DNA of 54,574 bases. It comes from Syntrophaceae bacterium UBA1062 (GTDB lineage Bacteria > Desulfobacterota > Desulfomonilia > UBA1062). The stretch's first letter is position 1. Each line of letters begins with the position of its first letter. Below the pieces are notes generated by a model, which did not search any database, had not been told where the DNA came from, and saw nothing but the letters and a program-made list of their open reading frames with translations. The DNA lies in NCBI GenBank assembly GCA_002316295.1, contig DCDF01000213.1:1-54574 (forward strand). The letters are read 5' to 3'. The translations under genes and the position numbers were made by a program. Of this stretch, positions 25,290 to 32,618 are shown piece after piece.

Positions 25290-26493
25290 CGAGCTGGAAA
25301 ATCCTCCGTGCCTGTTCTATATTGGGAAGGGTGGGATGCTCTTTCAGAAAGCTCGCCACCCGGTGGAGAAAACGTTTCAGCGATATCCGAAGCTTCTGTT
25401 CCACTGCCGCCCTTTGCTCGGGAGAAAGAGAATTGCTTCCCATCTCGGAAGCGATATACTCGTCCATGAGGGCAAAGAGATCCCGGATAGTGGCCTGGGC
25501 ATCGAGGGATCGCACCCATTTCCCGAAACGCTCCACTTCAGAGGTGATGATATCGAGCGCTTTGTCCGTCTCCTCCTTCCGGTAGGTGATATGCTTGTCT
25601 ACAATGGCCTTCAGGGCATCGATGTCGTAAAGATAGCAATTATAGCATTTCCCCGCCTCAGGATCCACATCTCTCGGCACCGCGATGTCTATGATTATGA
25701 TGGGCTCATGTCGCCGCCGCTTCATCACCTCGTCCATCATGGCCCGGGTGATGATGGGGTCGGGCGATCCGGTCGAGGTGATGACGATGGAGCACCTGGC
25801 CAGCTCCTCTCTCAGGGCTTCGAAGGGCTTTGGCTTACCGCCCAGCTCCATGGCGAGGTCGCATGCCGCCGAGTGGGTCCTGTTGATGATGCTGAGGTCC
25901 CGCGCGCCCCGCTCCTTGAGGCGGATCGCCGCGATGCTGGCCATCTCCCCCGCTCCGATGATGAGTACAGAGCTCTGGCCGATGTCGCCGAAGATATGAC
26001 ATGCAAGCTCTACTGCCTGGGATGCCACCGATACCGGGTATCTGCCGATATCCGTCTCTGTGCGCACCCGCTTCGCCGTCCTGAACGCCCGGTGGAGGGC
26101 CTTGTTCAGGAAGACCGAGGTGGTTCCTGCGGCTAGAGCCGCGCGGTAGGCGTCCTTGACCTGACCCAGGATCTGGTTTTCCCCGATGACGAGGGAATCG
26201 AGGCCTGACGCCACAGCGAAGAGGTGCTTGATCGCCTCCTCGCCGCGAAAGATCTCGCAGCTCTTCAGAAGTGTTTCTCCGGGAATGCCCGAAAGGGCTT
26301 CCATTCGCTCGAGCACTGCGCGTTCCTCGATACCCGTCCAGTACACCTCAGTCCTGTTGCAGGTGGCAAGCGCATATATTTCGGCGTCACGCGCACAGAT
26401 GCACTGGAAGTCCTGGGGGTTCACGAAGAGCTTCTCCCTGATCTCGACAGGGGCGCTTCGGTAGTTTACGCTGATGCAGCCGATTCGGTTCAT
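25258..26493 (-). CDS. hemA: Glutamyl-tRNA reductase
   Basis: 411 residues. First enzyme of the C5 pathway: reduces glutamyl-tRNA to glutamate semialdehyde with NADPH. LATCNRTEVY contains the nucleophilic cysteine, ENQILGQVKDAYRAA and NKALHRAFRTAKRVRTET follow, and SVLIIGAGEMASIAAIRL is the nucleotide-binding region. The normally conserved NH of the N-terminal (N/S)HKTAP motif reads NYRSAP here. The ATG at 26493 is set by family alignment and the ATGA overlap with ccsA; the frame runs open far upstream inside ccsA. The next enzyme, hemL, is not in the window. Confidence 0.95.
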   Translation of the reverse strand: MNRIGCISVNYRSAPVEIREKLFVNPQDFQCICARDAEIYALATCNRTEVYWTGIEERAVLERMEALSGIPGETLLKSCEIFRGEEAIKHLFAVASGLDSLVIGENQILGQVKDAYRAALAAGTTSVFLNKALHRAFRTAKRVRTETDIGRYPVSVASQAVELACHIFGDIGQSSVLIIGAGEMASIAAIRLKERGARDLSIINRTHSAACDLAMELGGKPKPFEALREELARCSIVITSTGSPDPIITRAMMDEVMKRRRHEPIIIIDIAVPRDVDPEAGKCYNCYLYDIDALKAIVDKHITYRKEETDKALDIITSEVERFGKWVRSLDAQATIRDLFALMDEYIASEMGSNSLSPEQRAAVEQKLRISLKRFLHRVASFLKEHPTLPNIEQARRIFQLDEDYQDRHKG

Positions 26494-27305
26494 CCGGTGA
26501 GTCCTATGCCGTGAGATTCGGGGTATGCCATGTTCATGCCGATGAACAGGAGAACCATGAAAACGAATCCGGCGATCGTGATCACCGCGGTCCTCCCGCC
26601 GGACCACCGGATGGCAAACCTCTGGTGAATGCTGAAGGCGAAGACCATCCACATGGCCGCCCCGGCCGAGATCTTCGCGCCGATATGAGACAGCTCGACG
26701 CCCAGGCTCGAGGCCCATAAGGCGCCGAATATCATGCCCGCGGTAATGGAGACGAACCCCGCCCCGAGACAGACGGAAAGAATCCTGTCGAGCAGCTTCA
26801 AGGGAGGAAGCCCCGAGGCTGTCCAGTGAAGGTATCCCTTCCTGATGATCCTCTCGTGGATCAGGTATACCACAGACACCACGAACGCCACGGCGAAAAG
26901 GGCCTCCCCCGCTATGACGCTCACGGTGTGCAGAGGATACCATGTCTGGGACAATGCGGGAGCCATGCCGCCGCTCTCATCGAGATGAGGGCCGATCATG
27001 CCGAGGGAGAAGCCTGCCACGGGCAGGAAGAAGGCCCCCAGCACCGCCGTCTGCTTTCGGAAGATGAAGGGGACGAAGACGAGCGAGGCCAGCAGCACTA
27101 TCATGTTGGTCGCCTGCGCGGGGGATGCCAGAGGGACATGGTTCATCTGCCCGCCCAGAAAAAGGGTGTGGATGACATGGAGCGCGATGCTCGCCAGGAA
27201 CAGTCCGCGGGAGACCAGAACGATCCGGCTGTCTCTCCAGAAGAGGTACATGATGAACCCGATGCCGGTGAGTATGTAGAAGAGGATCGCAATCCGGATG
27301 ATCAT
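26490..27305 (-). CDS. CcsA/HemX-type cytochrome c assembly membrane protein
   Basis: 271 residues with about eight hydrophobic segments. Histidines at HVIHTLFLGG, HTVSVIAGEALFAV and SIHQRFAIRW fit the haem-handling ligands of the CcsA/CcmC superfamily. The WWD signature of true CcsA is not obvious (WYPLHTVS and MWMVFAFS stand at the equivalent places). Proteins of this size beside hemA are often called HemX; in some organisms they affect GluTR level. It overlaps met8 upstream and hemA downstream by four bases each, which ties it to the haem operon. Confidence 0.85.
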   Translation of the reverse strand: MIIRIAILFYILTGIGFIMYLFWRDSRIVLVSRGLFLASIALHVIHTLFLGGQMNHVPLASPAQATNMIVLLASLVFVPFIFRKQTAVLGAFFLPVAGFSLGMIGPHLDESGGMAPALSQTWYPLHTVSVIAGEALFAVAFVVSVVYLIHERIIRKGYLHWTASGLPPLKLLDRILSVCLGAGFVSITAGMIFGALWASSLGVELSHIGAKISAGAAMWMVFAFSIHQRFAIRWSGGRTAVITIAGFVFMVLLFIGMNMAYPESHGIGLTG

Positions 27306-27973
27306 GGAAACACCTCCCCGAGGTCGATGTGCTGCCCCAGAGCTTCGAGGAGGATCCGCTCCGCGAGCTCCCGGTTATGCTCCCGGATGGCATCCAGGAG
27401 CTCGGAATCGATGAGAACCTCGAAGATCCGTTTATGGCTGTCGTGTCCGCCCTCGCCGGAGAGCACAATGGGCCTGATCCTGCCCATGATGAGAGCCAGT
27501 ACGGCAAATTCGTCACCCAAAAGCTTGTCGATCTCGAGCCGCATTTTTTTCGAAAGCGCGGGAGAGACACCGCCTGTGGAGATGGCGATCTTGATGGGGC
27601 CTTTCTCCACAATGGAGGGCACGATGAAGCTGCACAGCCGAGGCTGGTCCACGACATTGCAGAAGATGCGGCGGGAATCGGCATCCCTGCTCACTGCAAG
27701 ATTCGTTTTGTCATCATCTGTCGCCGCGATGACCAGGAAAGCGCCGTCAAGGTCCTGAGGCTCATAGTCCCTCCGTATGATCTCGATCCCGTCGCTCTGT
27801 GCGATTTTGTCCACCACCTCGGTCGCGACGACTTTCACGCGTGCGCCCGCCTTGAGCAGAGGTTCGATTTTCCGGGATGCCACCATCCCTCCGCCCACTA
27901 CCACGGCGAGCCTGTCCCTCAGATCGATGAAAATCGGATAATAATGATTATCCATAGTTTTCCGGTCATCCAT
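27302..27973 (-). CDS. Precorrin-2 dehydrogenase / sirohydrochlorin ferrochelatase (Met8/SirC type)
   Basis: 223 residues. The NAD-binding start YYPIFIDLRDRLAVVVGGGMVASRKIEPLLKAGA is typical of Met8 and the CysG N-terminal half. DKTNLAVSRDADSRRIFCNVVDQP and KIAISTGGVSPALSKKMR follow. It oxidises precorrin-2 to sirohydrochlorin and, in bifunctional forms, inserts iron to give siroheme, the substrate of the Ahb branch encoded further along this operon. The first ATG (27973) and a second at 27955 are both possible; neither has a good ribosome site. First gene of the overlapping haem group, 16 bp after a hydrolase gene. Confidence 0.92.
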   Translation of the reverse strand: MDDRKTMDNHYYPIFIDLRDRLAVVVGGGMVASRKIEPLLKAGARVKVVATEVVDKIAQSDGIEIIRRDYEPQDLDGAFLVIAATDDDKTNLAVSRDADSRRIFCNVVDQPRLCSFIVPSIVEKGPIKIAISTGGVSPALSKKMRLEIDKLLGDEFAVLALIMGRIRPIVLSGEGGHDSHKRIFEVLIDSELLDAIREHNRELAERILLEALGQHIDLGEVFP

Positions 27974-27989
27974 TGTTTTCAGCCCGTTT

Positions 27990-28748
27990 CTAACGTGCCC
28001 GCTTCAGCCAGTCCTTGATAATCGGCAGTGTCCGGGGATCTTTCCGAAGCTGGTGAGCGGCTTGCGGGAGCATGATGAGCTTCTTGGGGTGACAGGCGGC
28101 GGCAAAAAGCCTGCCTGCATGGTCAGGCGGAACGGTCTCGTCGTTTTCCCCGTGCACGATGCCTACAGGGCGCGGGGAGATGAACGGGAGTTGCTCGGCC
28201 GGCTTCAGACCGAGGAAGTCGTCGTACCACGACCGCAGATCGGGGGGAAAGTGCTCGTCCCTGATGACGCCGATACGGCGGAAGTGATGTTCGAGTTCCA
28301 GAGGGTCTTTCGGGAGGATATCGCCGAAGTTTTCGGGGGTTGCCATGAGCAGGAGGCTCTGGAGGTGTTTTTCCATGGCTGCGAAACGTGCCGCGACGGC
28401 GCCTCCCGCCGAGAATGCGACACAGTGTATGGAGGAGGGGTCGATGCCCGGCGTGTTGTATATCCTGAAGACGACGGCGGAAAGATCCTCATACCATCCG
28501 TTCATATCAATATTGCCCCCGGACAGACCACAGCCCCGGAAGTTGAAGATTACGCAGCAGTATCCTTCGCTCACGAGCCCTTCGACCATGTCCAGATAAC
28601 CCCTGTCGTTCGGATCCGGCTTCCCCCCCGGGATCCCGTGGCAGAAAACGACGGCGGGGCGCAGGCCCCGGAAAGAGTCTTCAGGGCAGTACAGCCATGC
28701 TCTGATTCTTATGTCCTGCAGGGTTAGCGGTAACTCTCTGGATTTCAT
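27990..28748 (-). CDS. Alpha/beta-hydrolase (dienelactone hydrolase/S9-like)
   Basis: 252 residues. VVFCHGIPGGKPDPNDRGY has the oxyanion loop, FNFRGCGLSGGN follows, VAFSAGGAVA is the nucleophile elbow with the serine, GENDETVPPDHAG gives the acid, and PQAAHQLRKDPR holds the likely catalytic histidine. No signal peptide, so cytoplasmic. The ATG at 28748 is preferred over the TTG at 28778, although neither has a strong ribosome site. Either start overlaps the upstream TPR gene by more than 60 bp, which is unusual and may couple their translation. The substrate is unknown. Confidence 0.82.
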   Translation of the reverse strand: MKSRELPLTLQDIRIRAWLYCPEDSFRGLRPAVVFCHGIPGGKPDPNDRGYLDMVEGLVSEGYCCVIFNFRGCGLSGGNIDMNGWYEDLSAVVFRIYNTPGIDPSSIHCVAFSAGGAVAARFAAMEKHLQSLLLMATPENFGDILPKDPLELEHHFRRIGVIRDEHFPPDLRSWYDDFLGLKPAEQLPFISPRPVGIVHGENDETVPPDHAGRLFAAACHPKKLIMLPQAAHQLRKDPRTLPIIKDWLKRAR

Positions 28749-29820
28749 CTTCAAGCAGATTGTATCTCCTGTACACAAAGGCCCACGACTGCAGTTCCTG
28801 CTCGTCGAGGATCATTTCGTCGCTGTCGGAAAAGGTCCTGGCGGGGATCCTGTTGCTCGATGCGAGCAGCCTTATGGTCTGCTCCGGGATCTTCAGCAGC
28901 ACGGCCGCCCTCTCCAACGATGTTTTGCGGTGCTTTGCATGTCCGACCTTCTTGAAGACAAAGGTCTGGAGTATATTCTTCTGGGTGGCGTCTTTGTCGA
29001 GGGAAAATGCCCTGTCCAGCACATCGATATAGCCGGCATCCATCTGGTAGCGGATATTCGCCAGCTCGACCATGGCCCGGATGTCTTCGGGATGTTCCTC
29101 CAGCATCCTGTTCAGGATGCGCTCGGCCTCCTGCATGTTGTTGAGGAAGAAGTGGATTTCCGAGAGATAGAGGTAGGTGTCGCGTTCCTTGTCGCCCAGG
29201 TTCATGGCCTTGGTGAACATCTCCAGGGCGAGATCGAGGTGCCCCAGCTCCCGGTGGCAGATGCCGATGAGCTTGTAGATGAGGGGAGAGGTGGAGCACA
29301 GGATGTTCGCCTTTTCCAGGTCGTCCGCGGCGATGGTGTAATACCCCTGTTCCATCTTGCTGCGGGCCCTCGACATGAAGGTCTTGAACCGGTCGTCGAA
29401 GCCCATGGACGAGAGGCTCAGATCGGCATTTTTAAAATGGAATCCGGCGGTGCACAAATCGATGAATTCCCGGTTCTCATTCAGGGGCTCTCCGGACTGG
29501 AGCACGTCGATCACCCGCTGGCAGAGATTCTTGATGGGAAGCATGCTGTTGATCTTGTTCGCCACGTTGAAACCCACGGCGCACAGGTCGTTGTTTTCCA
29601 TCTCCGAGAGGTGCCGGGCTTCGTTCAGGAGCTCCTTGAAGAACAGATTAGTCATCTCCTTGGAGTTGTAGATGGGCAGCACCATGGCGGACTTGTACTG
29701 ACCGGCGGGGCAGCTGTATTCATAGCTCAGCCAGAGCTCACCGTATTCGCTGTCTATCCGCTCCACCTCAACCGAGATGATCTCGATAAGTCCTCTGGGC
29801 TGTTCCAGCTTTCCACGCAT
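28681..29820 (-). CDS. TPR protein with C-terminal MerR/excisionase-like helix-turn-helix
   Basis: 379 residues. Residues 1-130 form a domain without known similarity (LWLSYEYSCPAGQYKSAMVLP). The middle holds four or so TPR units (YYTIAADDLEKANILC, LDLALEMFTKAMNLGD, MQEAERILNRMLEEHPED). The last 75 residues contain SLERAAVLLKIPEQTIRLLASSNRIPARTF, then a segment ending EQELQSW, which resembles the DNA-binding wing-helix of excisionases and MerR proteins. A TPR scaffold with a DNA-binding tail would be regulatory. I do not recognise the full architecture. It is divergent from the putative selenoprotein gene. Confidence 0.72.
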   Translation of the reverse strand: MRGKLEQPRGLIEIISVEVERIDSEYGELWLSYEYSCPAGQYKSAMVLPIYNSKEMTNLFFKELLNEARHLSEMENNDLCAVGFNVANKINSMLPIKNLCQRVIDVLQSGEPLNENREFIDLCTAGFHFKNADLSLSSMGFDDRFKTFMSRARSKMEQGYYTIAADDLEKANILCSTSPLIYKLIGICHRELGHLDLALEMFTKAMNLGDKERDTYLYLSEIHFFLNNMQEAERILNRMLEEHPEDIRAMVELANIRYQMDAGYIDVLDRAFSLDKDATQKNILQTFVFKKVGHAKHRKTSLERAAVLLKIPEQTIRLLASSNRIPARTFSDSDEMILDEQELQSWAFVYRRYNLLEDEIQRVTANPAGHKNQSMAVLP

Positions 29821-29936
29821 AGTAAAGATCTATTCTGCGGGGGCTCAAATGTCAACAGGAGGAAATTCGTTCCGACCAATTACCGGTGGAAACACATTTG
29901 CATTTATGGTAGCTCACTGGACACGGAGGTGAGAAT

Positions 29937-30647
29937 ATGAAGAGATTTCTCGTTTCCTGGGGAATCTTGGCCGCAATCGTGCTGCTTTTCTCTCCGCAGA
30001 CGTCTCTGTGCGCGCCCAGAGCGCAGACACAGAGCCGGGTCTACGATGCAGGGGAGGTGCCGCAGGGCAAGGACATTTCCCATGAGTTCCTTCTGGAGAA
30101 TGCCGGCGACGAACCCCTGGTGTTTAAGACAAAGCCGTGCTGAGGGGTGGAGATATCGGCCCCGGGCGGGCAGACCATCGAGCCGGGCAAGACCGGGAGG
30201 ATCGCGGTGAAAATGTCCACGCGATCGTATACGAACGAGCTTGTCAAAGAGATCAGGGTGGAAACCAACGACCCTGAGAGAAACATGATCACTTTCACCA
30301 TGAAGGCGCTGGTCGTCGAGGCCCTCAAGGTGACACCCAGGCTCGTGAACTTTGGGAAGATGCTGCAGGGCGAGACGTCCACCCGGAGCATCACGCTTGA
30401 GAACCGCGGGAAGGAACCTGTCAGGGTCACGTCTGTGAAGGCTGTGCCGCCGTCCCTCCTCTCTCTCGGGCAGACCGATCCGTTCATCCTGAACCCCGGG
30501 CAGAAGAGAACGCTCGATCTGACAGTATCCAGCGGTTCGTCCGAAGGATTCGTGAGCGGATATGTGAACCTGGAAACGGACCTGGACTATCTTCCGAAAA
30601 AAACCGTCCGCATCCGTGCCGAGGTGAAGAAAAGACAGAACCCCTGA
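29937..30647 (+). CDS. Putative selenoprotein: secreted DUF1573-like protein with in-frame TGA after Cys68
   Basis: 236 residues if the TGA at 30141-30143 is read as selenocysteine (Sec69). A strong ribosome site (GGAGGTGA) precedes the ATG, and a signal peptide ends near SLCA. Two immunoglobulin-like DUF1573/ASH-type domains follow: VYDAGEVPQGKDISHEFLL, then LVFKTKPC-(TGA)-GVEI and IEPGKTGRIAVKM; the second begins RLVNFGKMLQGETSTRS. In DUF1573 the segment here carries a CGC motif, so the TGA falls where a conserved redox or metal cysteine is expected. The frame is open for 168 codons after it. The GTG at 30147 has no properly spaced ribosome site, so a separate second gene is unlikely. A nonsense mutation or sequence error remains possible. 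murJ follows after 32 bp. Confidence 0.7.
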
Positions 30648-30679
30648 CAGTGAGGTGATAGGCGCCCACCCTGGAGCCG

Positions 30680-32206
30680 ATGAAAAAGAGCACGAAGAGA
30701 AAGATCGCCGCGGTCGGCGGGCTCACCGGAATCAGCCGTATTCTGGGGTTTGTCCGGGATATGGTGATGGCATGGCTCCTGGGAGCCGGATTTCTGGCGG
30801 ATGCTTTCATTGTCGCCTTCAGGATTCCCAACCTCCTGCGCAGATTCATGGCCGAAGGCGCCGTCAGCGTCGCCTTTGTCCCCGTTTTCGTGGAGGCCAG
30901 AGAAAAGGACGGCCTGAAAAGGGCCGTGGATCTTACCCATGGTGTGTTCACGCTCCTGTTCTTCTCTCTGACCGGTCTGGTGATCGTCGGGGAAATCATC
31001 GCGCCGTTCATAGTAGGGATCATTGCCCCGGGGTTTCTCGGCGGAGAGATCTTCGATGTGACGGTTCACCTCACCCGCATCATGTTCCCCTTCATCCTGC
31101 TTATCGGAATCGGCGCCCTGCTCATGGGCGTGCTCAATTCCCTCGGTCATTTCACGGCGCCGGCAGGGGCCCCGATTCTCCTGAATGTCTTCATGATCGG
31201 GATGCCGATAGTGTTCCATGTCCTGGTGCCCGTATTCGCCTCTCCCGCAGATGCGTTCGCCTGGGGCGTAATTCTTGGGGGTGCGGCCCAAATCCTTCTG
31301 CAGATCCCTCCGCTGTGGAGACGGGGAGTATCTCTGAAAATCACGGGTGATTTTTTTCACCCACGGCTCAGGCAGGTCCTGAAGCTCATGGGCGTGGCCG
31401 CGGTGGGTGCCTCGGTATATCAGCTCAATGTGTTCGTCGGTACATTGCTCGCATCCCTGCTCTCCACCGGCAGCGTCTCATATCTCTACTACGCAAACCG
31501 CATCGTCGAGCTTCCCTTAGGCCTGTTTGCCTTTGCCGTCAGCAATGTGATGCTTCCCTCCATGAGCGCTGCATATGCCCGGACGGACACTGGTTCGCTT
31601 TCTTCCCTCACGGGAGAGTCTCTCACCGCTGTGCTTCTTTTCACTATACCGGCGACCATCGGAATCATGGTGCTCGCAGAGCCAATATTCGCAGTGCTTT
31701 TCATGCGGGGCGCCTTTGGCCCGGATGATGTCGCCGCCTCGGCACAGGCGCTGCGCATGTATGCACTGGGTCTGTGCGCCGTGGGCGTTTCGCGGGTTCT
31801 CACCCAAGCCCTGTATGCCATGCAGAAGGCGAATGAGGTTGTGAAGACGGCCTGGATATCGCTGGCGGTCAACATCGTGTTCAGCGCTGGCCTCATGTCT
31901 TTCCTGGGACATGCCGGAATCGCCCTGGCGAGCAGCATATCCGTTACCGTTCAGATGGTTCTGCTGTACAGGGCCCTCGCCGCACAGGGCATTACCCTGG
32001 CGCCTGTGATATGGGCCACTGTCGGAAAGATGGTGGGCGCTGTTGCGGTCATGGGATGCGGGCTGTTCTGGTTCGTACGCATGGATTTCTGGATGGGCGG
32101 CCTGTCGCTCATGAGCCTTTCACTGCTGTTTTCCTCCATCGTATTCGGCGCTGCCGTGTATTTTGCTCTCCTGTGGGTCATGGGAATGCGGTCTTTCCTC
32201 AGGTGA
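30680..32206 (+). CDS. murJ: Lipid II flippase MurJ (MviN)
   Basis: 508 residues with about 14 hydrophobic segments, the size of MurJ. ISRILGFVRDMVMAWLLGAG and AFRIPNLLRRFMAEGAVSVAFVPVF are the N-terminal signature with the arginines lining the central cavity. LPLGLFAFAVSNVMLPSMS and LFMRGAFGPDDV match later MurJ segments. It moves lipid II to the periplasmic face for peptidoglycan synthesis. The start has a weak site (CTGGAGCCG). It may be co-transcribed with the preceding DUF1573-like gene. Confidence 0.95.
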   Translation: MKKSTKRKIAAVGGLTGISRILGFVRDMVMAWLLGAGFLADAFIVAFRIPNLLRRFMAEGAVSVAFVPVFVEAREKDGLKRAVDLTHGVFTLLFFSLTGLVIVGEIIAPFIVGIIAPGFLGGEIFDVTVHLTRIMFPFILLIGIGALLMGVLNSLGHFTAPAGAPILLNVFMIGMPIVFHVLVPVFASPADAFAWGVILGGAAQILLQIPPLWRRGVSLKITGDFFHPRLRQVLKLMGVAAVGASVYQLNVFVGTLLASLLSTGSVSYLYYANRIVELPLGLFAFAVSNVMLPSMSAAYARTDTGSLSSLTGESLTAVLLFTIPATIGIMVLAEPIFAVLFMRGAFGPDDVAASAQALRMYALGLCAVGVSRVLTQALYAMQKANEVVKTAWISLAVNIVFSAGLMSFLGHAGIALASSISVTVQMVLLYRALAAQGITLAPVIWATVGKMVGAVAVMGCGLFWFVRMDFWMGGLSLMSLSLLFSSIVFGAAVYFALLWVMGMRSFLR

Positions 32207-32441
32207 GCCCTTTTCAGGGAGACCGAACTGAACTGCGGGGCCTTTTCAGACCGCACCCTCCAACCAGTATGAAATTTCTTTCTTATAAAAAGTAACAAAA
32301 GTTCTTTCCTGGTGAAACGACCTTTTGCCAAGCATTGTGGAGACTTATATAACCGTATGTTATTCTGGAATATTTCTAAATAATTACCAGTGGCATTATG
32401 TTTGCTAAATTATCGGAATTAAGAAAACGGGCAGGGCATCG
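32207..32441. other. AT-rich intergenic region with promoter
   Basis: 235 bp between murJ and the 47-residue ORF, clearly richer in A+T than its surroundings. It contains the promoter at 32325-32353. No RNA structure or terminator of good quality was seen after murJ; only a short CCCT/AGGG hairpin is present. Confidence 0.5.
32325..32353 (+). promoter_or_regulatory. Sigma-70-type promoter upstream of the 47-residue ORF and the GGDEF/HD-GYP gene
   Basis: TTGCCA (32325-32330), 17 bp, TATAAC (32348-32353), in an AT-rich block. The leader to the ATG at 32442 would be about 80 bases. Confidence 0.65.
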
Positions 32442-32585
32442 ATGAAACTGACACGCAGGGAAATTCTTGAGCAGCTGGGAAGACTCGGAATTCGTGGGCT
32501 CTCTGACTTGAAAAAGGCGTGTAGGGAGTTTGAGGCCTACTGGAACTGTGTGCATTGCAGGGTGTGGCCCGACCACACTTGTTGA
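32442..32585 (+). CDS. Small 47-residue cysteine-rich protein, unknown
   Basis: Runs from ATG at 32442 to TGA at 32583-32585. The N-terminal half is helical (LTRREILEQLGRLGIRGL, SDLKKACREFEAYW) and the end holds NCVHCRVWPDHTC, giving a CxxC plus two further cysteines at 27 and 47 that could bind zinc or an iron-sulfur cluster. It lies 33 bp before the signalling gene at 32619 and behind the same promoter. The ribosome site is weak (GCAGGG). The helical, charged pattern suggests a real gene, but without a search it is a proposal. Confidence 0.5.
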   Translation: MKLTRREILEQLGRLGIRGLSDLKKACREFEAYWNCVHCRVWPDHTC

Positions 32586-32618
32586 TGAAATTACCTTATG
32601 GGGAGCTAACGGAGCATC

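Noticed and set aside
30141..30165. Hairpin GGGG/CCCC directly after the TGA as SECIS element
   Set aside because: Its loop begins only about eight bases after the TGA, closer than bacterial SECIS elements normally allow; the stem at 30159-30171 is a better, though still weak, candidate.
30147..30647. Separate gene starting at GTG 30147
   Set aside because: No spaced ribosome site, starts in the middle of a domain and continues the upstream frame exactly; better explained as the part after an in-frame TGA.
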